NCBI GenBank assembly: GCA_009823505.1
Contig: VZQC01005743.1
Location: forward strand, 1,178,531 to 1,242,530
Direction: 5' to 3'
Source of the DNA: Rhizomys pruinosus
Taxonomy: Eukaryota; Chordata; Mammalia; Rodentia; Spalacidae
DNA length: 64,000 bases
Below, piece after piece: positions 23,323 to 34,190 of the stretch (its first letter is position 1; each line of letters starts with the position of its first letter). The position numbers and the translations under genes are program-made. The notes below the pieces were generated by a model. That model worked only from the letters and a program-made list of their open reading frames with translations, did not search any database and was not told the origin of the DNA.

Positions 23323-23515
23323 AGCTGGGCGTGGTGGCACACACATGCTTTTAATCTAGCACTTGGGAAGGCAGAGGCAGGTGAAATCTCTAGTGAGTTC
23401 AAGGCCAGCCTGGTCTGCAGAGTGAGTTTCAGGACAGCTGGGGCTACAGAGATTGTCTAAAAAGACCAACAAAAAAAAAAAAAAAAAAAAAAAAAAAGAC
23501 AAAAACAAAAAAACC

Positions 23516-23545
<30 letters not shown>
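23323..23545 (+). mobile_element. B1 SINE with very long A tail
   Basis: Head agctgggcgtggtggcacac, body to ctacagagattgtctaaa, then an A-rich tail of about 70 bp interrupted by short C/G bases (23471-23545). Inserted in the inverted LINE-1 segment. Confidence 0.9.
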
Positions 23546-23546
<1 letters not shown>

Positions 23547-23765
23547 ACAATCAAGGAGGTGAAAGAAAACCCACAGAGTGGGAAGAAATTTTTACCAGTG
23601 ACACATCTGACAGAGCATTAATGCCAAGAATATATAAACTACTCAAAAAACAAAGAAGTAAGAAGACAAATGACCTCCTCAAAAGATGGATAAAGAGCTG
23701 AACAGAGCATTCATCAGTGAGGAAACAAAGATGTTTGAGAACCATCTTAAAAAGTGTTCAACATC

Positions 23766-23990
23766 GGGCTGGAGCGATGGCCTAGCGGTTAAGAGTGCCG
23801 CCGCTCTTGCAGAGACCCGGGTTCGATCCCCAGCACGGACATGGTGGCCGAGAGCCGTTTGAAACTCCAATTCAGGAGAACTCCAGTTTCCAGGGGAATC
23901 CGAGACCCTCTTCTGACCTCCGCGGCGTGCACGACCATGGGTGCACAGACTTGCATGCAGACAGTACATTCATACACATTACGGAAAAAA
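23766..23990 (+). mobile_element. B2 SINE, full length
   Basis: A box tggcctagcgg and B box gggttcgatccc are intact. Perfect 16-bp target duplications aaaagtgttcaacatc at 23750-23765 and 23991-24006. Young copy. Confidence 0.97.
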
Positions 23991-24409
23991 AAAAGTGTTC
24001 AACATCATTAATAATTAAGGAAAATGCAAAATTATAATCACTCTCAGATATCATTCACTCCAGACTGCTGACTAAGATCAAGAAAACAACAGAATTTTTA
24101 ACTTTTTTTTTTACATAAATTTAATTTTATTTATTTTTAAAAATTATTTCAAAGTCTAGACCCGTTCCCACCAGAGCTCATGCATTTGCCAGACATGCTT
24201 TCCCATCTCTTAGTCATTCTCAAATTTTCCATGGGGAAGTTGACTGTTTTGAGCAGAAGTTCACTGTTTCAGTCAGTTCTTTGATGCAGTCTTGTCTGTT
24301 GTTGTTATTGTTTCCAAAATGCGTTATGCCCAACTGCTTGGGACAAAAGCTCAGGGGGCCTATACAAGAAATACTTATAATTGGGTAATTGGCACTAGCA
24401 TCCACAGAT

Positions 24410-27400
24410 GAGGGATACCATTCCTCGTTTGTTTTTCTGGACTGTGTTACTTCACTCAGCATGATTCGTCTAGCTCCAGCTTTTCCTGCAAAGCTCGTGA
24501 TGTCATCTTTCTTTACTGCTGCATAGAACTCCATTGTGTAGGATGTACCACATTTTCTCTATCCACTCGCCAGTTGAGGGCATTTAGGTTGGTTCCAGCT
24601 CTTGCTATGTGAGTAGAAAGCTACAATAAACATGGCCGTGAGTGTATCTCTGTGGTGGCGTAAGTCTTGAGGGTACATGCCTAGGAGTGGTATGGCTGGG
24701 TCGGGGTGGCAAGTTCATTCCAAGTCTTCAAAGGGTTCTCCACACTGCTTTCCATAGTGGCTGTAGGAGTTTACATTCCCACCAGCAGTGGATGGAGTGT
24801 TCCCCTTTCCCCAACACCTCTTCAGCACTTGGTATCATTTGTTTTCTTGATCCTAGCCAGTCTTAATGGAGTAAGATGATATCTTAAAGTGGTTTTAATT
24901 TGCATTTCCTTAATGATTAGTGATGTTGAGCAGTCTTGAGGTGTTTCTCAGACATCTTCTAAATTCCTCTCGCTTGTGAAGTCTCTGTTCAGTTCTTTGC
25001 TCCATCTAATTGAGCGGGTCATTTGTTTTTTCTTCTTTCTTTGTTTTTTGGAGTAGTTTATATATTCATGGAAATCAATGCTTGTCAGATGTATCTGCAG
25101 TGAAGGTTTCCTCCCACTGTGTGGGATTTCTCGTCACTTCCTTGATTGTTTCTTTTGATGTACAGAAGCTTTTGAGTTTGATGAGGTCCCATTGTCAATT
25201 GTGACCTTAATTCTTGTGCAGCTGCTGTTTGATTTAGGAAGTCTTTTCCTACACCTATGTCTTGTAGTCTGCTGCCAACTTTTTCTTCTATCATCTTCAG
25301 AGTTGGGGGTTTCATGTTGAGGTCTTTATCTTGGAGTTGACTTTTGTACAGGGTGAGAGTAGGGGTTTAATTTCATTCTTCTACAAGTGGTGATCCAGTT
25401 TTGCCCCACACTTGCTGAGAATGCTGTCTTTTCTCCATTTGGTTTTTGGCCCCCTTGTCAAATATGAGATGGCTGAAATTGTGATGTGCTCAGACTTGGA
25501 TCTTCCGTTTAGTTCCATTGGTCAACAGGTCTGTTTTTTTGTGCCATACCCAGGCTTTTTTTTATGACTATAGCCCTGTAGTATAGTTTAAAATCTGGTA
25601 TAGAGATCCTCCTGTGTAGCTCTTTTCACATCAGGGTTGATTTGGCTTTTATTCGGGTCTTTTTGTTTTACCAAATGAATTTAAGAAACTTTTGTTTCCA
25701 AGCCTGTGAAGAAAACTCTTGGGGGATTTTGGATTGGGATTCGTTAAATCTAATACAAGAGTTTTGGTAAATTGGACATTTTTACAATGTTATTTTCCCA
25801 ATCAATGAGCATGGGAAAGTTTTTCCATCTTCTGAGGGTCTTCTTCAATTTCTTTCTTTAAGGGTTTTAAAATTTTTGTTGTAGAGGTCTTTGGTGTCTT
25901 TGGTTAGGTTTGTTCCTAGGTACTTATTGTTTTGAGGCTATTGTGAGTGGGAAGGTCTCTTTGAATTCTTTCTCCAGTTGCTTGTTCTTGGTGTAAAGAA
26001 AGGCCATTGATTTTTTAAGGTTAACTTTGTATCTTCCACTTTGGCTGAAGCTGTTTAATCGTTTCTAGGAGTTTTCTGGTGGAGTTTTTTGCATCCCTTA
26101 AGTAAACAATCATATCATCAGCAAATAGGGATAGTTTGACTTCTTCTTTTCCAATTAGTACTCCTTTAATATCCTTTTCCTTGCCTTATTGCTCTAGCAA
26201 GTGTTTCAAGCAATAATTGAAAGGAGTGGTGATAGGGGGCAGCCTTGCCGAGTTCCTACCTTTAAAGGGAATGTTTCCATCATTTCCCCATTTAGGATGA
26301 TATTGGCTGTGGGTTTCCCTGTTATATGGCTTTGATTACATTGAGGAATGATCCCTCCAATCAATTCCTTCTAGGACTTTAGCATGAAGGGATGCTGGAT
26401 TTTGTCAAAGGCTTTTTCAGCATCAATTGAGATGATGGTGTGGTTTTTGTCTTTGTTTCCGTTTATGTGTTGATGATGTTTATTGATTTTCGTATGTTGA
26501 ACCATCCCTGTTTTCTCTGTTATGAATCCAACTTGGTCATGATGGATAATCTTCTTGATGTGGGTCTGTATGCGATTTGCCATTATTCTGTTATAGAATT
26601 TTGGCATCTGTGTCATGAGGGAGATGGGTCTATAATTTCCTTTTTTAGTTGGATCTTTGCCTGGTTTTTTGGTATTAGAGTGATGTTGGCTTCATAGAAG
26701 GAATTTGGGAGAATTCCCTCTGATTGAATACTTCTAAACAGTTTCAGAAATAATGGTTGTAGGTCTTTTTGAAATGTTTTATGGAATTCTGCTGTGAACC
26801 GTCTGGGCCTGGGCTTTTTTTAGTTGGGAGGCTTCTTACTACATCCTCTATTTCTTCATATGTTATGGGTCTGTTTAAGCTGCTGGTCTCTTCTTGGCCA
26901 AAGCTTTGGTGATTCCCAGGATTCAGATATTCATCCATTTCTTCTAGGTTTTCAAATTGTAGAATATAGGTTCTTGTAATATTCCCATATGATTTTCTGA
27001 TCTTTTCCTTGTACGTTGTGATATTTCCCTTTTCATCACAGATTGTTTGATTTGGAGTTGTTCCTTCTTTTTTTTTGTTAACTGGGCTAGAGGTCTGTCT
27101 ATCTTGTTTATTCTTTCAAAGAACCAACTTTTGGCTTCATTGATTTTTTGTATTTGTTTTCTTGTTTCTATTTCATTGATTTCTGCTCTGATTTTTGTTA
27201 TTTCTTTCCTGTCGCGTTTAGGGTTCATCTGTTTTGCCTCTCAAGTGCTTTTAGCTGTAGTGTTAGATCATTCACTTGTGCTCTTTCTGTTTTTCTAATG
27301 TAGGCACCCAGGGCTATACACTTCCCTCTTAGGACTGCTTTAAGGTATCCATAGTTTTGTTGTGTTGTATTGTCTTGTCATTCAGTTCAGGAAATGTTTT

Positions 27401-28003
27401 ATTTCTTTCTTTATCTCTTCCTTGACCCATTCATTATTCAAGAGTGTGTTGTTTAGTCCTCCATGTGTTCTTGTAGGCAGGAGGGCTTGTCTGGTGTTGA
27501 TGTTGACTTCATTGCACTGTGGTCCTGACAGGATGCATGAAAATTATTTTCAATCTTTTTGTATTTGTAGAGGTTTCTTCTGTGTCCCAGGTGTGGTCGA
27601 TTTTGGAGAATGTTCCGTGGGGTGCTGAGTAGAAAGTGTATTCTCTGGTATTAGGATGGAATGTTCGCGTAGAGGTCTATGAGGTCCATTTGGTGTAGCA
27701 ATCACTCAGTTCATGAGTCCTCTCCTGTTTATTTTTGTCCTTTTGCCCTATCCAAAGGACTCAGTGAGGTATTTGAAATCTCCCTACTATGATGTGCTGG
27801 GGTTTGTCTGTGACTTGTGGTCCTGGAGAATTGTCTTTATAAAGTTTGGTACACCAGAATTTGGGCACATATATATTCATAATTGTGAAATCTTCTTGGT
27901 GGATTGTTTCCTTTGATGAAAATGTAATGGCCTTCTTTGTCTCTTCTGATTTCTTTTACTTTGAAGTCTATTTTATCCAATATTAAAATAGCAACACCTG
28001 CTT

Positions 28004-28037
<34 letters not shown>

Positions 28038-28210
28038 CCATCCCTTCACATTAAGGTGGTGCCTGTCCTTGAAGGTAAGATGTGTTTCTTGTAGACAGCA
28101 TATCGATGGATTCTGTTTCCTAATCCAGTCTCCCAGTCTATGTCTTTTGATTGGGGAATTTAGTCCATTAATATATTAAGGTTATGACTGATAGGTTTGT
28201 GTTGCTTCCT
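24410..28210 (-). pseudogene. LINE-1 ORF2 (endonuclease-reverse transcriptase), frameshifted
   Basis: ORF2 encodes the nicking endonuclease and reverse transcriptase that drive target-primed insertion. Endonuclease parts are readable at 27840-28000 (A-G-V-A-I-L, D-K-I-D-F). The K-K-S-P-G-P-D-G segment lies near 26798-26836 and D-A-E-K-A-F-D-K near 26390-26427. The catalytic F-A-D-D codons lie at 26114-26125, and the C-terminal W/C-rich region near 24740-24830. The longest open pieces are only 60-105 codons. A T tract of about 37 at 28001-28037 replaces normal coding sequence in the endonuclease. Not functional as written. Confidence 0.85.
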
Positions 28211-28285
28211 TTTGCCTTATTATCCATCTGCGGTTTTAGTTTAGGTTTCTACTTCTGCAGTTATGCTTTTATTGATTCTCTTTTT

Positions 28286-29405
28286 CTAGGTGCCTGGGGT
28301 TGTTTGCTGTCCTTTTTCTGTTCTTTGAATTGCTTCAAGTATTCTCTGAAGGGTTGGTTTTCCGGACATGTATTCTTTCAGGTTGTTTATGTCATGGAAG
28401 ATTTTCTCTCTCCTTTCAACTATGATTGACATTTTTGCTGGGTATAGTAACCTGGGCTGGCATCCCATTGTCCCTCAAACACTGGGAATGCTTTGCTCCA
28501 GGTTTCTTCTTGCCTTCATCGTTTGCAATGAGAAGTCCATTGTTATTCTGATAGGTTTCCCCTTATAGGTCACTTGTTTGTTTTTTCTCTTGTCGCTTTA
28601 AGTATTTTGTCTTTGTTTGGGTTGTCTAGCATTTTAACTATGATGTGGCGTGGAAGAATTTCTTTTCTGATCTTGTCTGTTTTGGAGTTCTATGTGCTTC
28701 TTGTATTGGTATTGGTTTGTCCTTTTTTAGTTGGGAAGTTTTCATCTATTATTCTTTGAAGATCTGATCCATACCATTCTCTTGGGATTCTTCTCCTTCC
28801 TCAATTCCTATGATATGGAGTTTGATCTTTTCATAGTGTCCCAACAGCTCCTGGTTGTTCCATTTTTGTGTATTTTTAAATTTTTCATAACTTTTCCTTG
28901 AGGTTTTTAGTTGTTCTGTGTTATCTTCCAGGTCTGATTTCTTTTGTTCTGCTTCCTCCATTCTGCTTCTGAGGCTTTTTCATTCCTTTCCTCTTGAATG
29001 GATGAGTGTTTTGATTTCCTTTTTCATTTCCTCTTCTGATTTCTTTATGTTTTCTATTTCTTTTTGGAGCTTCTCGATCATCTCTTTTTGTAGCTCTTTT
29101 GTTCGCTGGTTGGTTTTCTTTTTCTTTTTAGCATGGGATCTTTTCAGTGTTTCTAACTTCCTTCCGTAACTTGTCATTCTCTTCTCTAGTCCTTCTTGAG
29201 TTTCCTCATTCTCTTTTCTTAGTCTTTAATTTGTTCTTTATGATCTTGTAGTTCTTTATGTTCCCAATTGTGTTTCTGATGTCTGTGTCCTGGGGCATCC
29301 CGGAGGGATCCCACTGCAGGAGTCTTCCATAGGTTTGGTAAAACTTGGTGTGGGATTAATCCTGCCCCTTTCCAGTGTAGTCTCTTCTTCGTGATCCGGC
29401 ATATG
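28286..29405 (-). pseudogene. LINE-1 ORF1 (RNA-binding chaperone), frameshifted
   Basis: ORF1 protein coats LINE-1 RNA as a coiled-coil trimer. In reverse, the start region with M-P-D-H-E-E-E lies near 29403, and a K/E-rich coiled coil at 28980-29177. The RNA-binding core with I-I-G-I-E-E-G-E-E-S is near 28780-28810, and the C-terminal domain with C-Q-P-R-L-L-Y-P-A-K at 28435-28465. Several frameshifts split it. Confidence 0.8.
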
Positions 29406-29515
29406 GGCTTCTCCTTGCCTGTATTCCAATGTGAGTCCTAAATGCCTCTTCACTGTGTTGAAGGCTTTCTTGCTTTGCTTGCCTCCTTCAGATCCTTCTT
29501 CGTAATCCAGTTGGG

Positions 29516-29530
29516 GGGGGGGGGGGGGGC
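29516..29530. repeat. Poly-G tract
   Basis: A run of about 15 G in the LINE-1 5' UTR linker (poly-C in element sense). Length is likely unreliable in the assembly. Confidence 0.85.
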
Positions 29531-29569
29531 TCTTCAGCCCGCGTCCCAGAACCTGCCGCTGGGCTCAGG

Positions 29570-29822
29570 AGATCTCAATCTCAAGAGTCACACAAGTGCC
29601 TTTAATACCGGCTGGGAGGATAACTACTCCGCCCCACAGCCACTAGATCTAATCAAGCCAAAGACCACACTTTAATACCCAGCTGGAGGATAACTCCAAC
29701 CTCACAGCCCAAAGGCCAATCGAACCAAAGACAGCAAGACCAAGGGATCAACATATCACTCGCAAGGCACCCAGTTCCTACTGTCTCTCCCTCTTTTCTT
29801 CCGCTGGGCTCAGGAGATCTCG
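29570..29822 (-). promoter_or_regulatory. LINE-1 5' UTR promoter monomer
   Basis: One ~245-250-bp unit begins at gagatctc and ends at the next gagatctcg. Two better-preserved units stand at 31389-31896. Tandem monomers at the 5' end are the Pol II promoter of rodent LINE-1s. The unit contains two related halves, each with cagctgggaggataactcc-like and ccaaagac-like words, and a ccaat in the second half. Several small deletions relative to the copies at 31.4 kb. Confidence 0.75.
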
Positions 29823-29836
29823 ATTTTTAACTTTTT

Positions 29837-30149
29837 AAAATACTTTATTGAATTTTTGTGTATTTCATATGAAACATCTTAATCATTTTTGTACCTCCTT
29901 CCCCAACTGCAGCCACCCTTTCCTTCCCCATGAATTCATATATTCTGCCATTTATGATAAGGCCTAGCCAAACAAATTAGTGTACCCAAATATCCCTCAG
30001 TGCAAGTTCATCCACTGTGGTCTAGTCAGAGTATCTAGAGTCTCCTCATTAAAGAAGATCAGCTCTCCATCGCTAGGCAGTGTTCAGCTGCCACTAGGGA
30101 CACCCAGTAGCTGCAGCTGACCTGGAACACATATAAGGCACAAGGTTGT
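29837..30149 (-). mobile_element. Lx-type LINE-1 3' end (copy A)
   Basis: In reverse: an aacacagtgg-free Lx tail with ggtacaaaaatgattaag, atgaaatacac-like words and an A/T end. The plus-strand marker is aaattagtgtacccaaat. This is the element into which the full-length LINE-1 inserted. Duplicated at 31911-32225. Confidence 0.75.
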
Positions 30150-30235
30150 CCTCAGTCTCACAGATCCTCTCCTGCCTCTGCCTCCCAAGTGCTTTCTGGG
30201 ACTAGAGGTGTGTGAGAACACACCTGTTCAAGGGG

Positions 30236-30276
<41 letters not shown>

Positions 30277-30292
30277 CTCTCTCTCTCTCATA
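30150..30292 (-). mobile_element. B1 fragment followed by (CT)n (copy A)
   Basis: 30150-30235 is the central part of a reverse B1 (cctctgcctcccaagtgctt). A (CT)n microsatellite of about 55 bp follows (30238-30292). Duplicate at 32226-32357 has a slightly different CT length. Confidence 0.75.
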
Positions 30293-30621
30293 GAATTTCT
30301 TTTTCAGGATAATCCTAGAAAGGATTTATACAAAATGTTATTTCAGGACCAGTAAAATAAGACTTCAGATAAGAAGTCATTTTTTTTTCTATTTTTTTTG
30401 ATTTAGGTTTTTTTTTTTTTTATTTTATTTTTTTATTGTCCTTAACTTTTAAAACACATATTAATCGCACATGTGATTTGACTTCATTATGAAGCTTTCT
30501 TGCAGGTACTTTAATGATAGCCTCCATTGCCATCTCTTTCCTGCCTTCATCCTCCAGTCCACCCTTTTTTCATCCAGAATAGAATCCCTTTTCTTTTATG
30601 TCTTTAAAATATGCACAGATT

Positions 30622-30864
30622 GTGCTGGAGAAATGGCCTATCAGTTAAGAAGCAGCGAATGCAATTGCAGAGGACCTGGGTTCAATTCCCCAGCACCTAC
30701 ATGGTGGCTGAGAACTATCTTTAACCTAGTTCCAGAAGGAATCCGACAACACTCTTCTGACCTCCCTGGCATTGCATGACATGGGTGCACACGACACCTA
30801 CATGCAGACAGTACATTCATACACATAAAAAATAAATAAATAAATAAAATTTTAAAAAAATTAA
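30622..30864 (+). mobile_element. B2 SINE (copy A)
   Basis: Flanked by aaaatatgcacagatt at 30606-30621 and 30865-30880. Several one-base insertions relative to copy B (32698-32943), such as ccccagcacc preceded by an extra base, suggest lower consensus quality here. Confidence 0.93.
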
Positions 30865-30880
30865 AAAATATGCACAGATT

Positions 30881-31387
30881 ACTTTAGAGAGTTTCTAAAA
30901 TGTGCCCATATATCCCCAGAAATCAATGAATGAAACAAATTATTATGAAGTATGTATTTTTTAATAGTTGGAATATTATTTTATAATGAAAGTGGTGAAT
31001 TGTTAATTTATGACTTTAAAGATCATAAAATTTATCTTTAATTATTTAAAATATATGTAGATTTCATAGTTTGTACTCTAACAAGCCATGCCTGTCTTCT
31101 GAGTTTGGCTTCTTTCTCTTAACAAGACGCTGTCTAGATACATTTATTTTCTTTCCAATGACATAATTGTCTCTGTTTTTATAGCTAAATAAATTCCCAG
31201 TGTATATGCAACACATTTTGTTCATTTGAGAAATAATATGAGGGATCATTCTTTAACTTAGCTGCTGGGATTAATGTTGCAGGGAAAATTTGTGAACAAG
31301 TATCTCTATATCCCTCCTTTAGGTAGACAATCAAGAGTGGGGCAGAAAAATAAAAGAAATAGTAGTTGTATCTTTAGTTGTTTGACC
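30881..31387. other. Unique flank (copy A), ends at N
   Basis: Gene-free AT-rich sequence, repeated nearly unchanged at 32960-33469. It ends abruptly at the undetermined base 31388. Confidence 0.7.
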
Positions 31388-31388
31388 N
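31388..31388. other. Undetermined base at duplication junction
   Basis: A single N joins the end of copy A to LINE-1 5' UTR monomers. Its position exactly at the breakpoint suggests an assembly join. Confidence 0.9.
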
Positions 31389-31896
31389 GAGATCTCAAAT
31401 CTCAAGAGTCACACAAGCGTGCCTTTAATACCGGCTGGGAGGATAACTCCGCCCCCACAGCCACTAGATCTAATCAAGCCAAAGACCACACCTTTAATCC
31501 CAGCTGGGGGGATAACTCCAACCTCACAGCCACAAAGGCCAATCAAACCAAAGACAGCAGGACCAAACGATCAGCAATCAGCTCGCCAAGGCACCCAGTT
31601 CCTACCTGTCTTCCCCTCTTCCTGCCGCTGGGCTCAAGAGATCTCAAATCTCAAGAGTCACACAAGCGTGCCTTTAATACCGGCTGGGAGGATAACTCCG
31701 CCCCCACAGCCACTAGATCTAATCAAGCCAAAGACCACACCTTTAATCCCAGCTGGGAGGATAACTCCAACCTCACAGCCACAAAGGCCAATCGAACCAA
31801 AGACAGCAAGACCAAGGGATCAACAATCAGCTCGCCAAGGCACCCAGTTCCTACCTGTCTCTCCCTCTTTTCTTCCGCTGGGCTCAGGAGATCTCG
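31389..31896 (-). promoter_or_regulatory. Two tandem LINE-1 5' UTR monomers
   Basis: Units start at 31389 and 31638 (period about 249-250) and end at 31896, just before the target-site word atttttaacttttt (31897-31910). The right end and flank equal the 5' end of the LINE-1 at 29822. So this looks like the 5' end of the same insertion seen again, with one more monomer resolved. The long open frames over this region merely reflect the repeat. Confidence 0.8.
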
Positions 31897-31910
31897 ATTT
31901 TTAACTTTTT

Positions 31911-32225
31911 AAAATACTTTATTGAATTTTTGTGTATTTCATATGAAACATCTTAATCATGTTTGTACCTCCTTCCCCAACTGCAGCCACCCTTTCCTTC
32001 CCCATGAAATTCATATATTCTGCCATTTATGATAAGGCCTAGCCAAACAAATTAGTGTACCCAAATATCCCTCAGTGCAAGTTCATCCACTGTGGTCTAG
32101 TCAGAGTATCTAGAGTCTCCTCATTAAAGAAGATCAGCTCTCCATCGCTAGGCAGTGTTCAGCTGCCACTAGGGACACCCAGTAGCTGCAGCTGACCTGG
32201 AACACATATAAGGACAAGGTTGTCC
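31911..32225 (-). mobile_element. Lx-type LINE-1 3' end (copy B)
   Basis: Same as 29837-30149 with a few single-base differences. Confidence 0.75.
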
Positions 32226-32309
32226 TCAGTCTCACAGATCCTCTCCTGCCTCTGCCTCCCAAGTGCTTTCTGGGACTAGAGGTGTGTGAGAACACACCTG
32301 TTCAAGGGG

Positions 32310-32357
<48 letters not shown>
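32226..32357 (-). mobile_element. B1 fragment followed by (CT)n (copy B)
   Basis: Same arrangement as 30150-30292. The CT run is uninterrupted here but has a cctcct break in copy A. Confidence 0.75.
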
Positions 32358-32361
<4 letters not shown>

Positions 32362-32697
32362 AATTTCTTTTTCAGGATAATCCTAGAAAGGATTTATACA
32401 AAATGTTATTTCAGGACCAGTAAAATAAGACTCAGATAAGAAAGTCATTTTTTTTTTCTATTTGGAAGATTATAGCATTAAATTTAAGCAGAGGTTTTTT
32501 CTTCTTTTTATTGTCCTTAACTTTTAATAACACATATTAATCGCACATGTGATTTGACTTCATTATGAAGCTTTCTTGCAGGTACTTTAATGATAGCCTC
32601 CATTGCCATCTCTTTCCTGCCTTCATCCTCCAGTCCACCCTTTTTTCATCCAGAATAGAATCCCTTTTCTTTTAGGTCTTTAAAATATGCACAGATT

Positions 32698-32943
32698 GTG
32701 CTGGAGAAATGGCCTATCAGTTAAGAGCAGCGAATGCAATTGCAGAGGACCTGGGTTCAATCCCCAGCACCTACATGGTGGCTGAGAACTATCTTTAACT
32801 CTAGTTCCAGAGGAATCCGACACACTCTTCTGACCTCCATGGCATTGCACGACATTGCATGACATGGGTGCACAGACCTACATGCAGACAGTACATTCAT
32901 ACACATAAAAAATAAATAAATAAATAAAATTTTAAAAAATTAA
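32698..32943 (+). mobile_element. B2 SINE (copy B)
   Basis: Clean copy of the B2 at 30622-30864 with the same target duplications (aaaatatgcacagatt). It carries a small local duplication, gacattgcat, absent from copy A. Confidence 0.95.
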
Positions 32944-33469
32944 AAAATATGCACAGATTACTTTAGAGAGTTTCTAAAATGTGCCCATATATCCCCAGAA
33001 ATCAATGAATGAAACAAATTATTATGAAGTATGTATTTTAATAATAGTTGGAATATTATTTTATAATGAAAGTGGTGAATTGTTAATTTATGACTTTAAA
33101 GATCATAAAATTTATCTTTAATTATTTAAAAATATATGTAGATTTCATAGTTTGTACTCTAACAAGCCATGCCTGTCTTTCTGAGTTTGGCTTCTTTCTC
33201 TTAACAAGACGCTGTCTGGATACATTTATTTTCTTTCCAATGACATAATTGTCTCTGTTTTTATAGCTAAATAAATTCCCAGTGTATATGCAACACATTT
33301 TGTTCATTTGGAGAATAATATGAGGGATCATTCTTTAACTTAGCTGCTGGGATTAATGTTGCAGGGAAAATTTGTGAACAAGTATCTCTATATCCCTCCT
33401 TTAGGTAGACAATCAAGAGTGGGGCAGAAAAATAAAAGAAATAGTAGTTGTATCTTTAGTTATTTGACC

Positions 33470-33924
33470 AACAATTGTAATAATTTTCATATTTTCTGGA
33501 GTAATTAATATTATATCTCTACAAGCTTAGATATTTCTGGGTAAAATCTACATCCTTAGTTATCACACTAATATCCAATGTTTTAGTCAAATTTTGTATA
33601 CTCTGGATTTTTAATAACATATAATATAATGTATAGGTGCATAACCTTCTATTCATATACTATGTAAACGTAGTGGTTATGGTTCACATCATGGATTATG
33701 CAAGATTTATGTACTTGTTATTCAAATGAGAAAGATTCTGTAATTATTCTGCTGTTCATATTTTGGGATAATGTACAGAAACTGTATCTAACCTGCCAGA
33801 AAGATGAATTTCCATAAAAACAAACTCATTGAAATTTCAAGTTGTGTTTATTTTGTTTTAGTTGTTTCATTTTTAGAGAGGAATTACTAAAGCATTTCTG
33901 AGTAAAATATTCAAAACATGTATT
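33470..33924. other. Unique, gene-free stretch
   Basis: AT-rich sequence beyond the end of the duplication. Nothing recognised. Confidence 0.6.
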
Positions 33925-34190
33925 GGACAGCTGGGGAGAGAGCTTGTGGGTAATGTCCTTGCCATTCAAGCCTGAGGACACGAGTTTTAATATACAGAAC
34001 TCAAGTCAAAGCCAGGTACAGAGATAATCATCTGTAACCTTAGGACCTGTCAGGGCAGAGAGACCAGGGCAGGGGCCCAGGGAGCCTAGCAAATCAATAA
34101 ATTCCAGGTTACTTGAAAGCCTAGCTCAAAATTAAGGTGGGTAATTATAGAGGAGGACACCATGCATTGACTTCTTGCCTTTAAATAAAT
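33925..34190 (+). mobile_element. B4-like SINE
   Basis: Head gctggggagagagcttgtgg, a diverged gacacgagttttaatatac box region, then a B1-like half (catctgtaaccttaggacct, aagcctagctcaaaatt). Old composite element. Confidence 0.6.

Larger units (their letters stand above)
23068..24093 (+). mobile_element. Inverted 5' segment of the old LINE-1
   Basis: On the plus strand this reads ORF2 upstream of the part at 22183-23067: W-C-W region, then P-Y-L-S and K-P-E-T-L-K (23100-23190), continuing after a B1 and a B2 to about 24093. Minus-strand sequence next to 23067 and plus-strand sequence before 24093 both contain taagatcaag and cagaa/cagat, so the two parts meet in ORF2. This is the layout of a twin-primed insertion with 5' inversion. 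Confidence 0.8.
24108..29822 (-). mobile_element. Essentially full-length LINE-1
   Basis: In reverse, in order: 5' UTR monomer (29570-29822), linker 5' UTR (29406-29569), ORF1 (about 29405-28286), ORF2 (about 28210-24410), 3' UTR and tail. It is flanked by 14-bp duplications atttttaacttttt (24094-24107, 29823-29836), which proves one insertion event of about 5.7 kb. Both reading frames are broken by many single-base indels. Since comparable copies nearby are broken at different places, some breaks may be consensus errors. Confidence 0.93.

Noticed and set aside
31274..31912. A 212-codon plus-strand open frame, apparently proline/threonine-rich and repetitive
   Set aside because: It is simply the reverse strand of two LINE-1 5' UTR monomers and spans an N; the repetition is the monomer period.
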